From positions 1 to 64,000 of the forward strand of contig MEHQ01000533.1 of NCBI GenBank assembly GCA_008828725.1: a stretch of 64,000 nt of DNA. Direction: 5' to 3'. Shown here in pieces: positions 31,966-42,990 of the stretch; position 1 is the first letter of the stretch; every line of letters starts with the position of its first letter. The notes beneath the pieces were generated by a model. It ran no database searches. It was not told the DNA's origin and saw only the letters and a list, made by a program, of their open reading frames with translations. Source of the stretch: Saccharina japonica (taxonomy: Eukaryota > Sar > Phaeophyceae > Laminariales > Laminariaceae). The translations under genes and the position numbers were made by a program.

Positions 31966-34900
31966 TCATGTGGAGTGCTGTCTGTCAGCCAGCTTGCGGA
32001 TTTGCTTGTTGTAGAAAATCTCGGCCTGCTCTTCTGGCCCAGCCCCGAGCTTGGATTCGGCGTCCTTCACCATGGCGCGACCGAGGGTTTCCACAGGCAT
32101 CTGCGAGGGGTACACGGAGAAGGGACGAAGAACAGGCCAACATGCAGACCGAGGTATCAGAAAATGAGCGCTAGGAACGCGCGCAGCAGAGTATTTGTAA
32201 CTGTCGTCGACTTGTGTGCCTTGGTGGGTGGCGTATGGCGGACTCTTCAAGCAACTTGAAAGGGGTCATTTTCGTTTTAGGCGCCGAAGAATATAGAAAC
32301 TCCCCTTCGCTCGTGACAATAAAAAAGAGCAAAATGGGTACAAACCTACCCACAAAGACCAAACGCCCTCACATGCGTCACCAACAACCGCGCCGTGGTT
32401 TCGACCCCTCTGGCCTTGTTTTATGCTACGTGTCCACTAAAAAGCACAACAAAACTAACTAAAAAAGAGCAGAAAAGATGTAAGCATGACCCCAAAAAAC
32501 CAACAAATGTCTTGCACCGGTATCACCAAAAACGGCACCATATTCTCGACCCCTCCGGCCGTATATGTTGTGCTCTTTGTCCACTAAAAACAAAGAAGAA
32601 ACATAAAAAACAGGAGCAGAATGGATATAAGCCTACCCCAAAAAAAACGGTGTTACCAAAGACGGTGCCATCTTCTCCACCCCTCTGGCCTTATGCTATG
32701 CTCCTTGTCCACTAAAGATGAAGAAATAAAAAGATAAAACAGGAGCAGAATTGATATAAGCTTACCCAAAAAAAAAGAAATTTGTCCTCACCGGTATCAC
32801 CAAAAACGGTGCCATCTTCTCGACCCCTTTGGCCTTATGGTATGCTCCTTGTCCACTAAAAAGAAGAAAAAAAAAAGGAAAAAAGAGAAGAATTGATTTA
32901 ATCCAACCCAAAAAGGAAAAAAAGTTCTCACCGGTGTCACCAAAAACCGCGCCATCTTCTCGACCCCCCTGGCCTTAACGCCTCGCCCAAGAAGTCCTGG
33001 CCTCCAGATGGACGTGTGCGGGTATCCGGCAGACGTCACCACCTTCAAAAACGAGACCAAAGCACGAGGGGCCGGAGGGGCCGGAGGTTAACTCATCTCT
33101 TCCCGCGTTGAAAATATGTTGGTTGGCCGGACTCGTTCTTCCCCCTTGCCGGCCACCACTTGAAGGACTTTTCTCACAATTACTAAGATAACATGTGACG
33201 CATGCTACACTTAAAGTAGAGGTGCACCGTTTGCCTTCTGAGGGTGGTCACTTGAGGAACCCTATACTAATAGCAAGTCAAAACATGGTTTTGGAGGGGA
33301 AAAAAAGGTGGTCACTTGAAGAGCTCTACAATAATCATAAGTCAAAAACTGCTTTTGGAGGGGAAAAAAGTGCTATAGTATATACCCAATGAACAATCCC
33401 ATGGCCCAAGTATAAAACGAAAAATATTGCACAGCAAAAATAAAACTCCGACGATTTTGGGTTAAGGAGCCTTTAATAGACCATTCCGAAAAACGTTTCA
33501 GCCAAAAAACGGTATACCTCTACCTCTATCGCAGCACGCGTAATGTGTGTGTGTTTTCCATCCCATTTACATCATGTTCGGCCTTCTCTTCCCTCTCCCT
33601 CGTATTAATAGTCGTAACGCACCTCCGGGGCCACCTACAGTAGGCTCTCCTCCCCCGCCCCCCCTCTCCGCCAAGATACGTACCGTGCACGTATATCGCG
33701 ATCATATTTTGGCACTTTCTTCCCTCGTCGACTCGCATCGAATTGTGCCTACCCACGCTACAATAGGCCAAAAGGCGCGACAATAGGCCAAAAGGCGCTA
33801 CAAAAGGCGCTCTTAATATCTTAACTGAGGAGCGACATACCGTGTATACTACGTATACACCAGGTATACTTTTTAAAACCACCACTCGGGAGGCGTTTCC
33901 GAGGCGATTTTTTCCACTGCACGTCACCGCACAGCAGCAGGCCATGCCAGGCCAAAACTATCATCGTCACTATTAATAGCAGCAGCAGCAGCAGCAGCCC
34001 ACGCCGAGCAACGAGGGGCTTACACACAACACACAATGACAATGATGGGTTTCCAGAGACCCCCTCGAGACATTTCTATTGACGCATCTCTTGGCGTTTG
34101 CCCTCTCTCCTTTGGCGAGAAAATAAGGTAATACATTATGAAACGCGTCCGCTGTGATCTGTGATATAATGATATAATGATATAACGATATAATGGTATA
34201 ATACATACCTGGCCCGTGGCATTGCGCTTCGGGCTATACTTCAACTTTAACTTTAACAATACTTCTCGAAATCAGTTGTTGGGTGGGCTGTCACCTCTGT
34301 CGAGCTCAAGCGAGAAGCCTGACGAAAATTACAGGACTCTTCACGGCTCGTGACTGACTCATCACCCACCCGACATGACCCGATTAACCGCGGCTCGGGT
34401 AATCCCCCCCCCCCGAAATATCACGGGTTGGGTCAAGTCGAGTCGAGGTCAGAAAAAGAGGATTTTAACCTCTCACGTGTCGGGTCGGGTCGAGTCGGGT
34501 CACCCTTACTCAGCCCTAGCCGACCTGACCCGCGAGGTTTGACCCGGCCCGTGAACGACCCTGGAAAGTTAGGTACCATCTACCATCCCTTCCGCACAAC
34601 GCGTCAAAAGTGCCTCAAAAGTGCCTCCACTTCTGCATAAAAACAGATTTCACCTGCTCGCATTGGGCCTTTACCCTAGGGTAGAGCAGCGGGCTCGACA
34701 GAGACGCCCCCTGGGAAGAAACTAATGAGAAATGGTCGAACCCAGCCACCCTGCAAAGCTGGCAGGCCCCTTCCAAGTACTCCAAGTCAACTGCGTCGAG
34801 CAGACAAAGAACAGCAGGGAGGGTCGGGTTGGCGGATGGTGGGTTAGATACGTATAGCGGATGATGAGTGGGAGGCCAATCTAACTCAGGTGATTATGAT

Positions 34901-35305
34901 GATTGTGATCATGATGTTGATGATTATGATGGTGATGATGATTACGATGATGTTGATGGTGATGATGATGATGATGATGTTGATGATAATGATGACGACG
35001 ACAACCTCACATTAGTCCATCTCCCTCAAATCTAGCCCGTTGTCACAAAATCAGGTCACAATCGAAAAAAAACACCCTTAGCTGAGTGCGTGATGTCCCT
35101 TTTTTTTATAGCCGGCACCAGCAATACCTATGCGTAAATATATGTGTCCGGTGATCGTTATGCGCAGAAATTATTTTTGCGTTTTTTTAACCAATCACAA
35201 CCAAAAACAAATGACAGCAGCCGTCATCATTTTTTTCATGTACTGCGGCTGACGCTGCTGCTGTTGCACCTGGTTGCACTGAAAAAAAAAAATCGAAACG
35301 AGCAA

Positions 35306-35349
<44 letters not shown>

Positions 35350-38300
35350 CTCAATATGAAATTGACTCTCACGGATTGGCAGCAAGGTCCACGATGGTAG
35401 CGATGCCGTGGCAGATGAACAACCACTACACTATTACAGGACATCAGAACCAAAATGAGGGGCATAACCATAGGGGGGCATCCATATTTGTTTTTGTTCA
35501 TCGTGGGTTTCTGATTACACTACATAGGCACGCACGATATACCGTAGACCAACAACGGCAACAACCAACAACCATGTTGCAGAGTTTTCGGAGGCTCTTT
35601 TCACTTGATGAGCTCTATACTAATGACAAGTAATACTTGTCAAAAACAGATTTTCGAGGAAACAAAAAGGGCTACCCGATGAACAACCCCATGGTCTTAA
35701 ATTAAAGTGTAAAACGAAAAAACTTGCCAAAAAAATAGTGAATTTTGGACGATTTTGGGTTATAAGAAGCCCCGTCACTCAGAAAAAAAAACAGGCAAAG
35801 AGTGCTACGTACCTCTATCGTAGCACGCGTCAACAAAAAAAAACAGCAACACCAACAGCCAATACAACATGCTGAGCTAGCCGTCGCAGCCAATACGTAG
35901 CGACTTACCTTTCCTGAAGTTGGCCGCACTACCCGCATCGCTCCTGGTCGTCCCCACGCAGTAAAAAACGACCTGCAATGAACCCCCGCACGCCAAAAGA
36001 ATTCGACACGATACCAAAAAGTCGTCAACACTCTACTGGTCGGCATCAACATGAGTATCGACACTACTGTCGTCATGGCCATCAAGAGAACAAGGACCTG
36101 ACCAGAGCGAATAAGAGGGGCAGCCGTCCTGCTGCAGTTAGCAAAACCAAACCATTTATCGAAGGCAGGGCCGCAGGCGATCTGTCCCCCTTCTCCCTCC
36201 CACCCCTCCTTCTGCTCCTGCCTCCCTCACTTCTCCTCCTCCTCCCCCTCCTTCCCCTCCACCCTCTCCACCCTCTCCTCCTCTTCCCCCTCCTCCTCCT
36301 CCNNNNNNNNNCCCCCCCCCGCCCTCCTTCTCCCCGCGAGGGTCTATGGTCATACGACTACGGGCGTGCACGACATGAGTACCCACCCCACCTCTTCTTC
36401 CTCCCGCCCAACCTCCTCAGCACCGCACACACCGCACACACGATACACACCACAATCAGTAGGGCTGTGAGTTGCCTGAACTTCACGGCTAATATAGTAC
36501 TACAGTTAATAATAAGCATTTCGGTGGCGAAGCCAGCAAACTATCTGATAGTAGTCGACAACAGTCCGGTGAAGTATCCTGGGAGGGTGCCGCCCAAGGC
36601 GCCGTGCGACAACAATTGGCTTCATTTCGCACACAACGTATTGTGATGAACCAACAAAGCCTTCCTACAGACAAGAAAACCCAGATAGTCAAGATACCAC
36701 ATACCGCGCTCTTGATGTATGTGAAAGGATCGTTGTGTTGTAAAATATCGCTAGCTAACGGTCCTTACATTTCCGTCCAGACTAATAACTAATAACTAAC
36801 TCTACCTATAGCCAACTCATATCTCTAACAATCGCGCTCTCTTTGCCGTTACATATTTGTTGCCGTTACATTTTTGTTGCCGTTACATATGTGTTGCCGT
36901 TACATTCTTGTTGTCGTTGCATTCTTGTTGCCGTTACATTCTCGTTGCCGGTGTTTTTTGTTGCCTTTATATTTATGTGGCCATTACATTGGCGTTGCCG
37001 TTACATGTTTGTTGCCGTTACATTCTCCCGCTCGTCGCCGTTACATTCTCGTTGTCGTAACGTTCTCGATGGCGTTATATTGTCGTTTTTCCGTTACATT
37101 ATCGTTGCCGTTACATTGTCATTTCGCCGTTACATCATTGTTGCCGCTACAATCCCGGTTCGCCGTTACATTATTGTTGCCGTTTCATTCTCGTTGGCGT
37201 TGAATTTTTGTTGCCGGTGCAAAAAAAGAAAAAACTGACGTCCCACCTGCTTCCCGCGCATCTGCGCCTCGGGCAGAGAGGTCTGCAGCGTGTCGTAGTT
37301 GATGCGTTTCACCTCCACCTTGTTGAATCCGCGGTTTTGATTGCCATTACCAGTGCTGCCACCGTCCGCATCGCTAGCCCCACTAGCACCGTCACTAGCA
37401 CTGCTGTCGTCCCCTCTCCACTCGGACACCTGCGTAAACCGCCTTTGCGAACATACAGCGCGCGACCGAGAGCAAACTTGAAACTTTGAGTGAGAGTTGA
37501 GAGCAAACGTATTTTTTTTAGAGTTGAGAGCAAACGTAAAACTATGAGAGTTGAGGGCAAACTTAAACTTTGCACGACACAAAAGAAGCCCTTAGAGTTA
37601 AACATACGAAACCCTTAGGGTTACACATACAGTAAGAAATCCTCAGGGTTAAAACGGACAGAGAGCAAAAACTAAAAACTTTGAGTGAGAGTTGAAAGCA
37701 AACGTAAAACTTTGAGAGTTGAGAGCAAACGTAAAACTATGAGAGTTGAGGGCAAACTGAACTTTGCACGAAACACAAGAAGCCCTTAGAGTAAAACATA
37801 CGAAACCCTTAGGGCTAAACATGCAGTGAGAAATCCTCAGGGTAAGGGCCGTTTTAATCGAAGTTTGTTTTGTCCCGATTTTCCTGTTTTTTTTTATTCG
37901 AGAAAAACTGGGAACGCTAATGTTTCCACACTTTGGAAACTTAACATTAGCAGGAACGCTTACGTAGCATTACATAGCATTCGCGTATTCAGAAGAAAAA
38001 AAAAACACCCCAAGAAAAAAAAGGTGCGCGAAACAGAATCGGGAAAATCTGGAAATGTTTGTAGGACCAAAAAAGTTCTTCAAATCAGAACGGCCCTTAC
38101 GCTTTACACCTGCCTAAAGCATCTGCCTTTGCAAACATACAGCCCGCGACAGCTAAGCTAGACACTTGAGAAGTTAGGAGTTGATACATGTTTACACCTG
38201 GGACAGACAGATCACCATCTATCTATCTATATATACACCTACCTATCTGTCTATCTATCTGCTGCAGATCCTGCACACTGACACTCCGAATAGTACAGAT

Positions 38301-41151
38301 CCAACCCAGGACACAGCAGTCCTAGGTCATGCAGGTTATACGGCTCCCACCCCGCAACATGAATGAGCAAGATCATACAGATCAGACAGATCACAGATCA
38401 TACGGATCATAAAGATCAGGAACCAATCTTCCCTGAAATATCTATGTACGCAGTGCGTAGATCATGAAGTAAGAATGGTCAATAGCATCTGTCCGAGGTG
38501 TATAAAGGTTCACTCAGTTTGTATTGCACCAAACATAAGAAACCCTTGGGGTTACTCCAACACCTGATGCGTGCTACATACGACAGGGCATGCCTTATAC
38601 CTGGTACCACGTTTTGACCATAAAACATATCTGACAGACTATTACTGACTAATACTGACTATTAGTGACAATTAGTGACTATTGGTGACTATTACTAATA
38701 GTGACTATTATTAATAGTGACTATCAGTGTACTACTCAACTGATGGACAACCCACTAAGCCATGCTTCATTCCATTTGTGTTGCACGATATTGTTGTTCG
38801 TTGTACACGTAATAATAGGCGATGGGATTCGTTATCGGGTTAAGCCTACGGTACACATTTATCAAAATGCCGTGTTGGGCGAGGTACGGATTATATGCAC
38901 AAATAAGTAGATTCATAGGTGGCCCTCGTATTGTAGTGCGCGACGACAGACTGGTTACTGCTTACTGCCCTGCTCGACTCCGCCAACGCCCGAACAATCT
39001 CCTTTCCCACGGCACCTCATCCAATGCAATGCTAACCCCGACACCGACCCTGACGACACTTAACACCACCAACACCTAACCTCACTGACGATCGTTCTCC
39101 AACCCCAACCCCACCCCTGACCCTAACTAACCCCTGCATTACCCCGGTTCTAACCCCAATCCTGACCCTGGCCCCAACACCCACCCTAACCCCCACCCCA
39201 TCCGGAGCACCGAACCTAACCCTGACCCCAACGCTTACATACTCTAACACCAGTGCTAACCCCAACACCGACCCTGACCCTAACACCTAGCGGTCTAACC
39301 CCAATCCCGACCCTGTCCCCAACACCCACCCTAACCATAGCACCGAACCTAACCCTGACCCCAGTGCTTATATACCTCTAGCACCAGTGTGTATATACTC
39401 TAACACCGACCCTGACCCTAACTAACCTTTCCATTAACCCCGTCGCTAACCCCAACCCCGACCCTGGCCCCAACACCCACCCTAACCATCACCCTAACCT
39501 CAACACCGGACCAAACCCTGACCCCAACGCTTATACCTGGTACACCCTAGTACCAGTGCTAAGGGCCCGTACAAACGGAGCGTTTTGACCCTAAAAACAA
39601 AACCTAAAAACAAAACCTAAAATGAGTTATGAAGATTCACTCCCTCTGATTGGCGAAACAGAAAAAAAGAGACCCAGGAGACCGCGATGGGATATTTTTG
39701 CTCTTCGGTTTATTTTAATCGAAAATCGATTAAAATGACCCTAAAACCAAAACACGAAAGATGAACAGCCCAGCGAGAACGGAGATCATGGCGACAACCG
39801 CAGCTACGAACGCCCCGTACACTGGACAGCCAGAAGACAGAGAGCAGACAAGGCGCGAACAACATGCGGCTGGTGCCAGGCAATGCAGTGTTCAACGCCG
39901 TAGCCAAAACCGTGGCTCATGGGGCGGTCCAAGTCGAATTGCGTGCTGCTGTACATTCAAAAATCATCTGTTGTAGCAAGCGGTGAAACTTTTTGTACAG
40001 CACCCGTACTTTATCCAGCGCAAATCTCGCGCTCCAGGCTACGGGCGCCATTGCAGCAGCAGAGTATGGTCGGCTAGTCATGTGGGCACACTCTCCTCTT
40101 TTTTCAGGGCTGGGCGTCGCCTCTACCGCAGCTGGGTGGTGCATTACTGCTGGTCTTCCACCTTGACCGTTGACTCGTTTTCGCTTTTGTTTTTCGCTTT
40201 TGTTTTTCACGCGTATCCTGCGTTTGTACACCATCTTCGATTTTACACTAAAAACCTAAAGTCTGTTCGTTTTTAGGGTTTGTTTTTAGGTTTTGTTTTT
40301 AGGTTTTGTGTTCCTCGTTTGTACGGTCCCTAATCCCAACACCGACCCTGACCCTAACACCTAGCGGTCCTAGCCCCAACCCCGACCCTGGCCCCAACAC
40401 CCACCCTAGCCATCACCCTAACCTGAGCACCGAACCTAACCCTGACCCAACGCTTATATACTCGTACCTTAACACCAGTACTAACCCCAACACCGACCCT
40501 GACTCTAGCACCTAGCCTACCTGACGACCAGCCCCGACCACAACTCAAGTCCAGACGCAAACACCGATCCCAACCTGGATCCAAACCCCGAGCCCGGCCC
40601 TGACCTTTAAGGTTACGCTGGTATTGATGTTCTCACATGGAATCATCGCCAAAAAGATAGCCCTCGGTTACAGGGCAGGCTCTAAAACACTCTACACTCT
40701 ACACTCTACACTCTGGACTGGAACAATACCTCAGGAAACAACAAACAGTCAGAAAAATTAAAACAGCAGTACGACACATACACATTTTAACGGAAGCAAC
40801 AGCGTACGCCTCAAACAAGAACATGCAGTGAAATCAGCGTACGCATGCATCAGATGCATACCTGGTACATTGCACACAAGTACGAGTTGCAGCAAAAAAG
40901 CAACACTACTGCTCCACCGGCACTATAGAGGGACCACTACAGCACCCCAATACCTGGTACCTGGTATATCGTAACACTTCACCCAAACCCTAACCCTAGC
41001 CCTACCTGACGATCGCGACGACGGACTGGCACTGCTCCGACTCTGCCAGCGCCCGAACAACCTCCTTCCCTACGGCGCCCGTGCTCCCGAAGACGACGGC
41101 CTTGTACGGCTCCGCTGCCGCGGCTGACAGCACCGCATGTTCCCTCTCCAT
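31966..41151 (-). CDS. HTATIP2: HTATIP2/TIP30-like NAD(P)-binding protein, six exons
   Basis: Exons (minus strand): 41006-41151 with ATG, 37247-37442, 35909-35972, 34654-34790, 32932-33042 and 31966-32100 with TGA. All introns are GT-AG and all five phases close, giving 262 residues against 242 in human HTATIP2. Domain order follows this atypical short-chain dehydrogenase family: AVVFGSTGAVGKEVV (GxxGxxG nucleotide loop, residues 22-28), VVFYCVGTTRSDAG, then FDHFSLVSSQGA and LLYPRVKAQ (Ser160/161, Tyr172, Lys176), then SIWRPGLL, and LGRAM with EIFYNKQIRKLA at the C-terminus. A Ser/Asp/Gly/Asn-rich insert in exon 2 explains the extra length. No transit peptide is obvious from this ATG, but the frame stays open 247 codons upstream. 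Introns hold MITEs, telomere-like arrays and decayed exon copies. Family members bind NAD(P)H; the substrate is unknown. Fungal FMP52 is a related alternative name. Confidence 0.9.
32380..32832 (-). repeat. Tandem array derived from HTATIP2-like exon 5
   Basis: Four units of about 130-145 bases, with cores near 32392, 32537, 32667 and 32811, repeat the 3' end of exon 5 (core near 32951) plus the start of its intron. Several still translate as A-G/R-G-V-E-x-M-x-P-F-L-V-I-P followed by GT. The true exon is the first unit in transcription order. Confidence 0.8.
33196..33541 (+). mobile_element. MITE family M, full copy with internal duplication
   Basis: It begins GACGCATGCTAC...GTAGAGGTGCACC and ends GGTATACCTCTAC...GCAGCACGCG. 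Inside, the GGTGGTCACTTGA segment and about 75 bases around it occur twice. It lies in intron 4 of the HTATIP2-like gene. Confidence 0.75.
33555..33765 (-). mobile_element. SINE family S copy
   Basis: It shares CCATCCCATTTA, the AGTCGTAAC...CCGGGG block and CGTCGACTCGCATCGAATT with the complete SINE at 7839-8190, in the same orientation. The tRNA-like head is missing. It sits almost directly beside the MITE at 33196-33541. Confidence 0.5.
33960..34000 (+). repeat. AGC trinucleotide tract
   Basis: Seven AGC units after a CTATTAATAG palindrome, in an intron of the HTATIP2-like gene. Confidence 0.7.
34207..34570 (+). repeat. GGCCCGTG/CGGGTC inverted motif array
   Basis: Alternating GACCCG and CGGGTC motifs with GGCCCGTG at each end, separated by short spacers and a C9 run. 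It resembles the array at 5815-6060 in design but not in exact sequence. It lies between exons 4 and 5 of the HTATIP2-like gene. Confidence 0.6.
34890..35010 (+). repeat. GAT-rich microsatellite
   Basis: Interrupted (GAT)n and GTTGAT units over about 120 bases, in an intron of the HTATIP2-like gene. Confidence 0.8.
35302..35349 (+). repeat. CAG trinucleotide tract
   Basis: About fourteen CAG units, preceded by CAACAA. Intronic in the HTATIP2-like gene. Confidence 0.9.
35575..35831 (+). mobile_element. MITE family M, 5'-truncated copy
   Basis: Keeps CACTTGATGAGCTCTATACT, the GATTTTGGGTTA motif and the right terminus ACCTCTATCGTAGCACGCGTC. The left terminus is lost. It ends about 80 bases from exon 3 of the HTATIP2-like gene. 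Confidence 0.65.
36303..36311. other. Nine-N gap in a pyrimidine tract
   Basis: The gap falls between CTCC repeats (36185-36302) and a C run, a typical sequencing failure point. Confidence 0.95.
36336..36395 (+). repeat. Repeat family C, short 3' fragment
   Basis: Only the last part, GGTCTATGGTCATACGACTA through GACATGAGTAC, is present, after the gap and C run. Confidence 0.65.
36846..37215 (+). repeat. 17-bp tandem repeat (TTGCCGTTACATTCTCG)
   Basis: About twenty imperfect 17-bp units start roughly 30 bases past the splice donor of HTATIP2-like exon 2. Because 17 is not a multiple of 3, all three frames stay open through it and give false 51-bp-period proteins. Confidence 0.9.
37478..37850 (+). 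repeat. ~190-bp direct tandem duplication
   Basis: GTGAGAGTTGAGAGCAAACG through GAAATCCTCAGGGT occurs at 37485-37650 and again at 37685-37844. Short CCCTTAGGGTT telomere-like bits lie inside. The second unit ends at a MITE insertion. Confidence 0.8.
37845..38097. mobile_element. 253-bp TA-flanked MITE (Tc1/mariner type)
   Basis: Termini AGGGCCGTTTTAATCGAAG and its near-inverse CTTCAAATCAGAACGGCCCT are flanked by TA at 37843-37844 and 38098-38099. TA duplication is the hallmark of Tc1/mariner insertion. A second inverted pair, GCTAATGTTTCC/GGAAACTTAACATTAGC, lies inside. There is no coding capacity. It sits in intron 1 of the HTATIP2-like gene. Confidence 0.75.
38730..38860 (-). mobile_element. 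MITE family M remnant
   Basis: ATTTGTGTTGCACGATATTG and GATGGGATTCGTTATCGGGT are diverged versions of the interior of the copy at 8275-8570. Termini are gone. Confidence 0.4.
38930..39020 (-). pseudogene. Decayed copy of HTATIP2-like exon 1
   Basis: GCGACGACAGACTGG...CTCGACTCCGCCAACGCCCGAACAA closely follows exon 1 (41006-41095) on the same strand, with small indels that break the frame. It lies in intron 1, downstream of the real exon, and abuts telomere-like repeats just as the real exon does. Confidence 0.7.
39020..39562 (+). repeat. Degenerate CCCTAA/CCCCGA array, left part
   Basis: Long run of telomere-like variants (CTAACCCC, GACCCTGACCC, AACACC) organised in larger repeats of about 160-200 bases. 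It continues at 40331-40615, interrupted by the element at 39563-40330. Confidence 0.85.
39563..40330. mobile_element. Harbinger-like element with TAA target duplication
   Basis: Ends are GGGCCCGTACAAACG and CGTTTGTACGGTCCC, and the inverted ends extend through AAAACCTAAAAACAAAACC for about 65 bases. TAA occurs on both sides (39560-39562, 40331-40333). The sister array unit at 39255-39290 shows the uninterrupted sequence GTGCTAACCCCAACACCG, an empty site. Three-base TAA/TTA duplications and GGGCC ends are typical of PIF/Harbinger elements. No transposase is present in its 768 bases. Confidence 0.85.
40331..40615 (+). repeat. Degenerate CCCTAA/CCCCGA array, right part
   Basis: Continuation of 39020-39562 after the inserted element. 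It repeats the GACCCTAACACCTAGCGG phrase found at 39282-39297. Confidence 0.85.
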
Positions 41152-41159
41152 CACAAGGC

Positions 41160-41375
41160 TACTGCTGGACTGTAGCAGCAAGGGTATATACGGGAGTTGC
41201 ACACCGTGGCAGGCCTTTAAGAAATGGGCTACTGCTTTACCGGCGCGGTACGGATGTTTCACGCAGTGGCTGCTGTGTTGTGGCAAGGCTTTAAGGGCGA
41301 CTGCTGTATTATAGAAGCGCGGTATACACGGGATTTGCACACCGTGGCAGGCCTTCAATTCAGGCCTGCTGCTAT
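41160..41375 (+). repeat. ~165-bp tandem pair upstream of exon 1
   Basis: TTGCACACCGTGGCAGGCCTT occurs at about 41197 and 41335, with related flanks. It lies directly 5' of the HTATIP2-like ATG and so in its 5' UTR or extended reading frame. Confidence 0.6.
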
Positions 41376-41574
41376 ACTGATTGGTGAGGACGACGTACGC
41401 CGCGGCGGGTGTCCAGTGGAGGGGGGGGACAGGACGGTCGGTGGTGTGATACCTTTGTTGGATAGATGGTGGTGTTGGACCCGATCGGACCGTGCAGCAT
41501 ACACGGGGTTGGGGGGGGGTGGGGTGGGAGGTGAAAAAAAGAGAGGCGCGAGGTAAGAGGGCGGAGGGGTTTTC

Positions 41575-41770
41575 CATGGTCGAGGCATGAGGGAAGAGGG
41601 GAGAAGGGATAACCATGGTCGAGGCATGAGGGAAGAGGGGAGAGGGATATTGGCATGGTTGGGGTGTGGGGGAAGAGGGGACAGGGATTTTGCATGGGCC
41701 GAGATACGAAGGGACAGGGGAGAGGGGGACACCGTGGATGAGGCACGAGGGGAGAGTGGTGTCCATATTG
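41575..41770 (+). repeat. 39-bp minisatellite upstream of the HTATIP2-like gene
   Basis: Five units starting CATGGTCGAGGCATGAGGG. The 39-base period keeps the minus-strand frame open and repeats 13 residues (FPHAST-like), in frame with exon 1 further downstream. Confidence 0.85.
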
Positions 41771-42446
41771 TGTATCGCTGCTCGGTCGTGGTGATGGTGG
41801 TTATGATGTCCAGAGGAATATTCACGACTACTCGTATGTCGGTGTCGGTATGCCCCGCTCGGCGTCGGCTCTATCGTGCGCCACCGCGCCACCCGAGCCC
41901 CCTCGGCGCCACGACCGCACCCGCCGAAAGAACGGGCGCCAACACCGAACTCGGCGAGCGGTGGGCAGGGGAAGGCGTGATGGTACTGGTTTTAATACTG
42001 TGGAAAAACCGGTAATTACTTGGTTACGGGAATTAGGATCGTATTTGTAGTACTTAGGGAGGCGTATCTTAGATGGGAAACCAGGGGTTTCCAGGGGCGA
42101 GGCAAACCGCCTCCCGTCAGTCTGTCGTCGTGCTAAAAGGACCAAAGCTGCCCTGCTTCTATCCCTTAAGCAAACAACACATGTGAGTACCAACCAGTAC
42201 CTGTTCAATAGGTAAACCTGGCAAGGGATACTCTGTGTTCCCACCTTGGTCCTACTACACTTGGCGTCGCTTCGGCGAGACTAGAGCCCTTGTACAGTAT
42301 TAATAGTATATAAAATGCAGGCTGAAAATTGTAGGAGTACATGGAAAACAGTACTATTAATCCGTATACTTGATATCGCTCTGGAATGCAATGCAAGGAT
42401 CATTTGGACTTGGTATTTATAACCCGGAGGCCTCCTTACACTGTCG

Positions 42447-42845
42447 CCCAGCGTTGGGTCATTAATTGAATACCCGAAACAAAACCAGGTCTATCCAAAA
42501 CAACACCAGGTCATTAACTGAATATCCAAAACACCAGGTCATCAATTGAATATGCAAAACAACACTATTTTAATAGGTCATTAATTGAATATCCAAAACA
42601 ACACCAGGTCATTAACTGAATATCCAAAGCAACACCAGGTCATTAAGTGAACATCCAAAACAACACCAGGTCATTAATTGAATATCCAAAACACCACTTC
42701 AGTAATTGAATATCCAAAGCAACACCAGGCCATTAACTGAATATCCAAAACGACACCAGGTCATTACTTGAATATCCAAAACAACACCAGGTCATTCATT
42801 TAATATCCAAAACAACACCAGTTCATTACTTGGATATATCCAAAA
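42447..42845 (+). repeat. ~30-bp minisatellite (CAGGTCATTAATTGAATATCC)
   Basis: About twelve units of AACACCAGGTCATTAATTG plus AATATCCAAAAC, with minor indels. Not coding. Confidence 0.92.
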
Positions 42846-42990
42846 CGGTCCGTACATACGTATCCATTCAGAGTGGTACGCACTAAATTCAGCATTATGA
42901 CGGCTTCCGAATTTCAGCCTGTTTTCCTTATACAGTAGTGGGTACCTCGATTTAAGAGCGGCCAAGATAATAAGATAATAACAGCATTCG

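Noticed and set aside
36843..37238. 131-codon cysteine-rich frame and its neighbours
   Set aside because: All three frames are open because the 17-bp tandem repeat is not a multiple of 3; they share a 51-base period.
39020..40615. Possible chromosome end
   Set aside because: The telomere-like array is degenerate, internal, bounded by gene exons and interrupted by a transposon, so it is interstitial.
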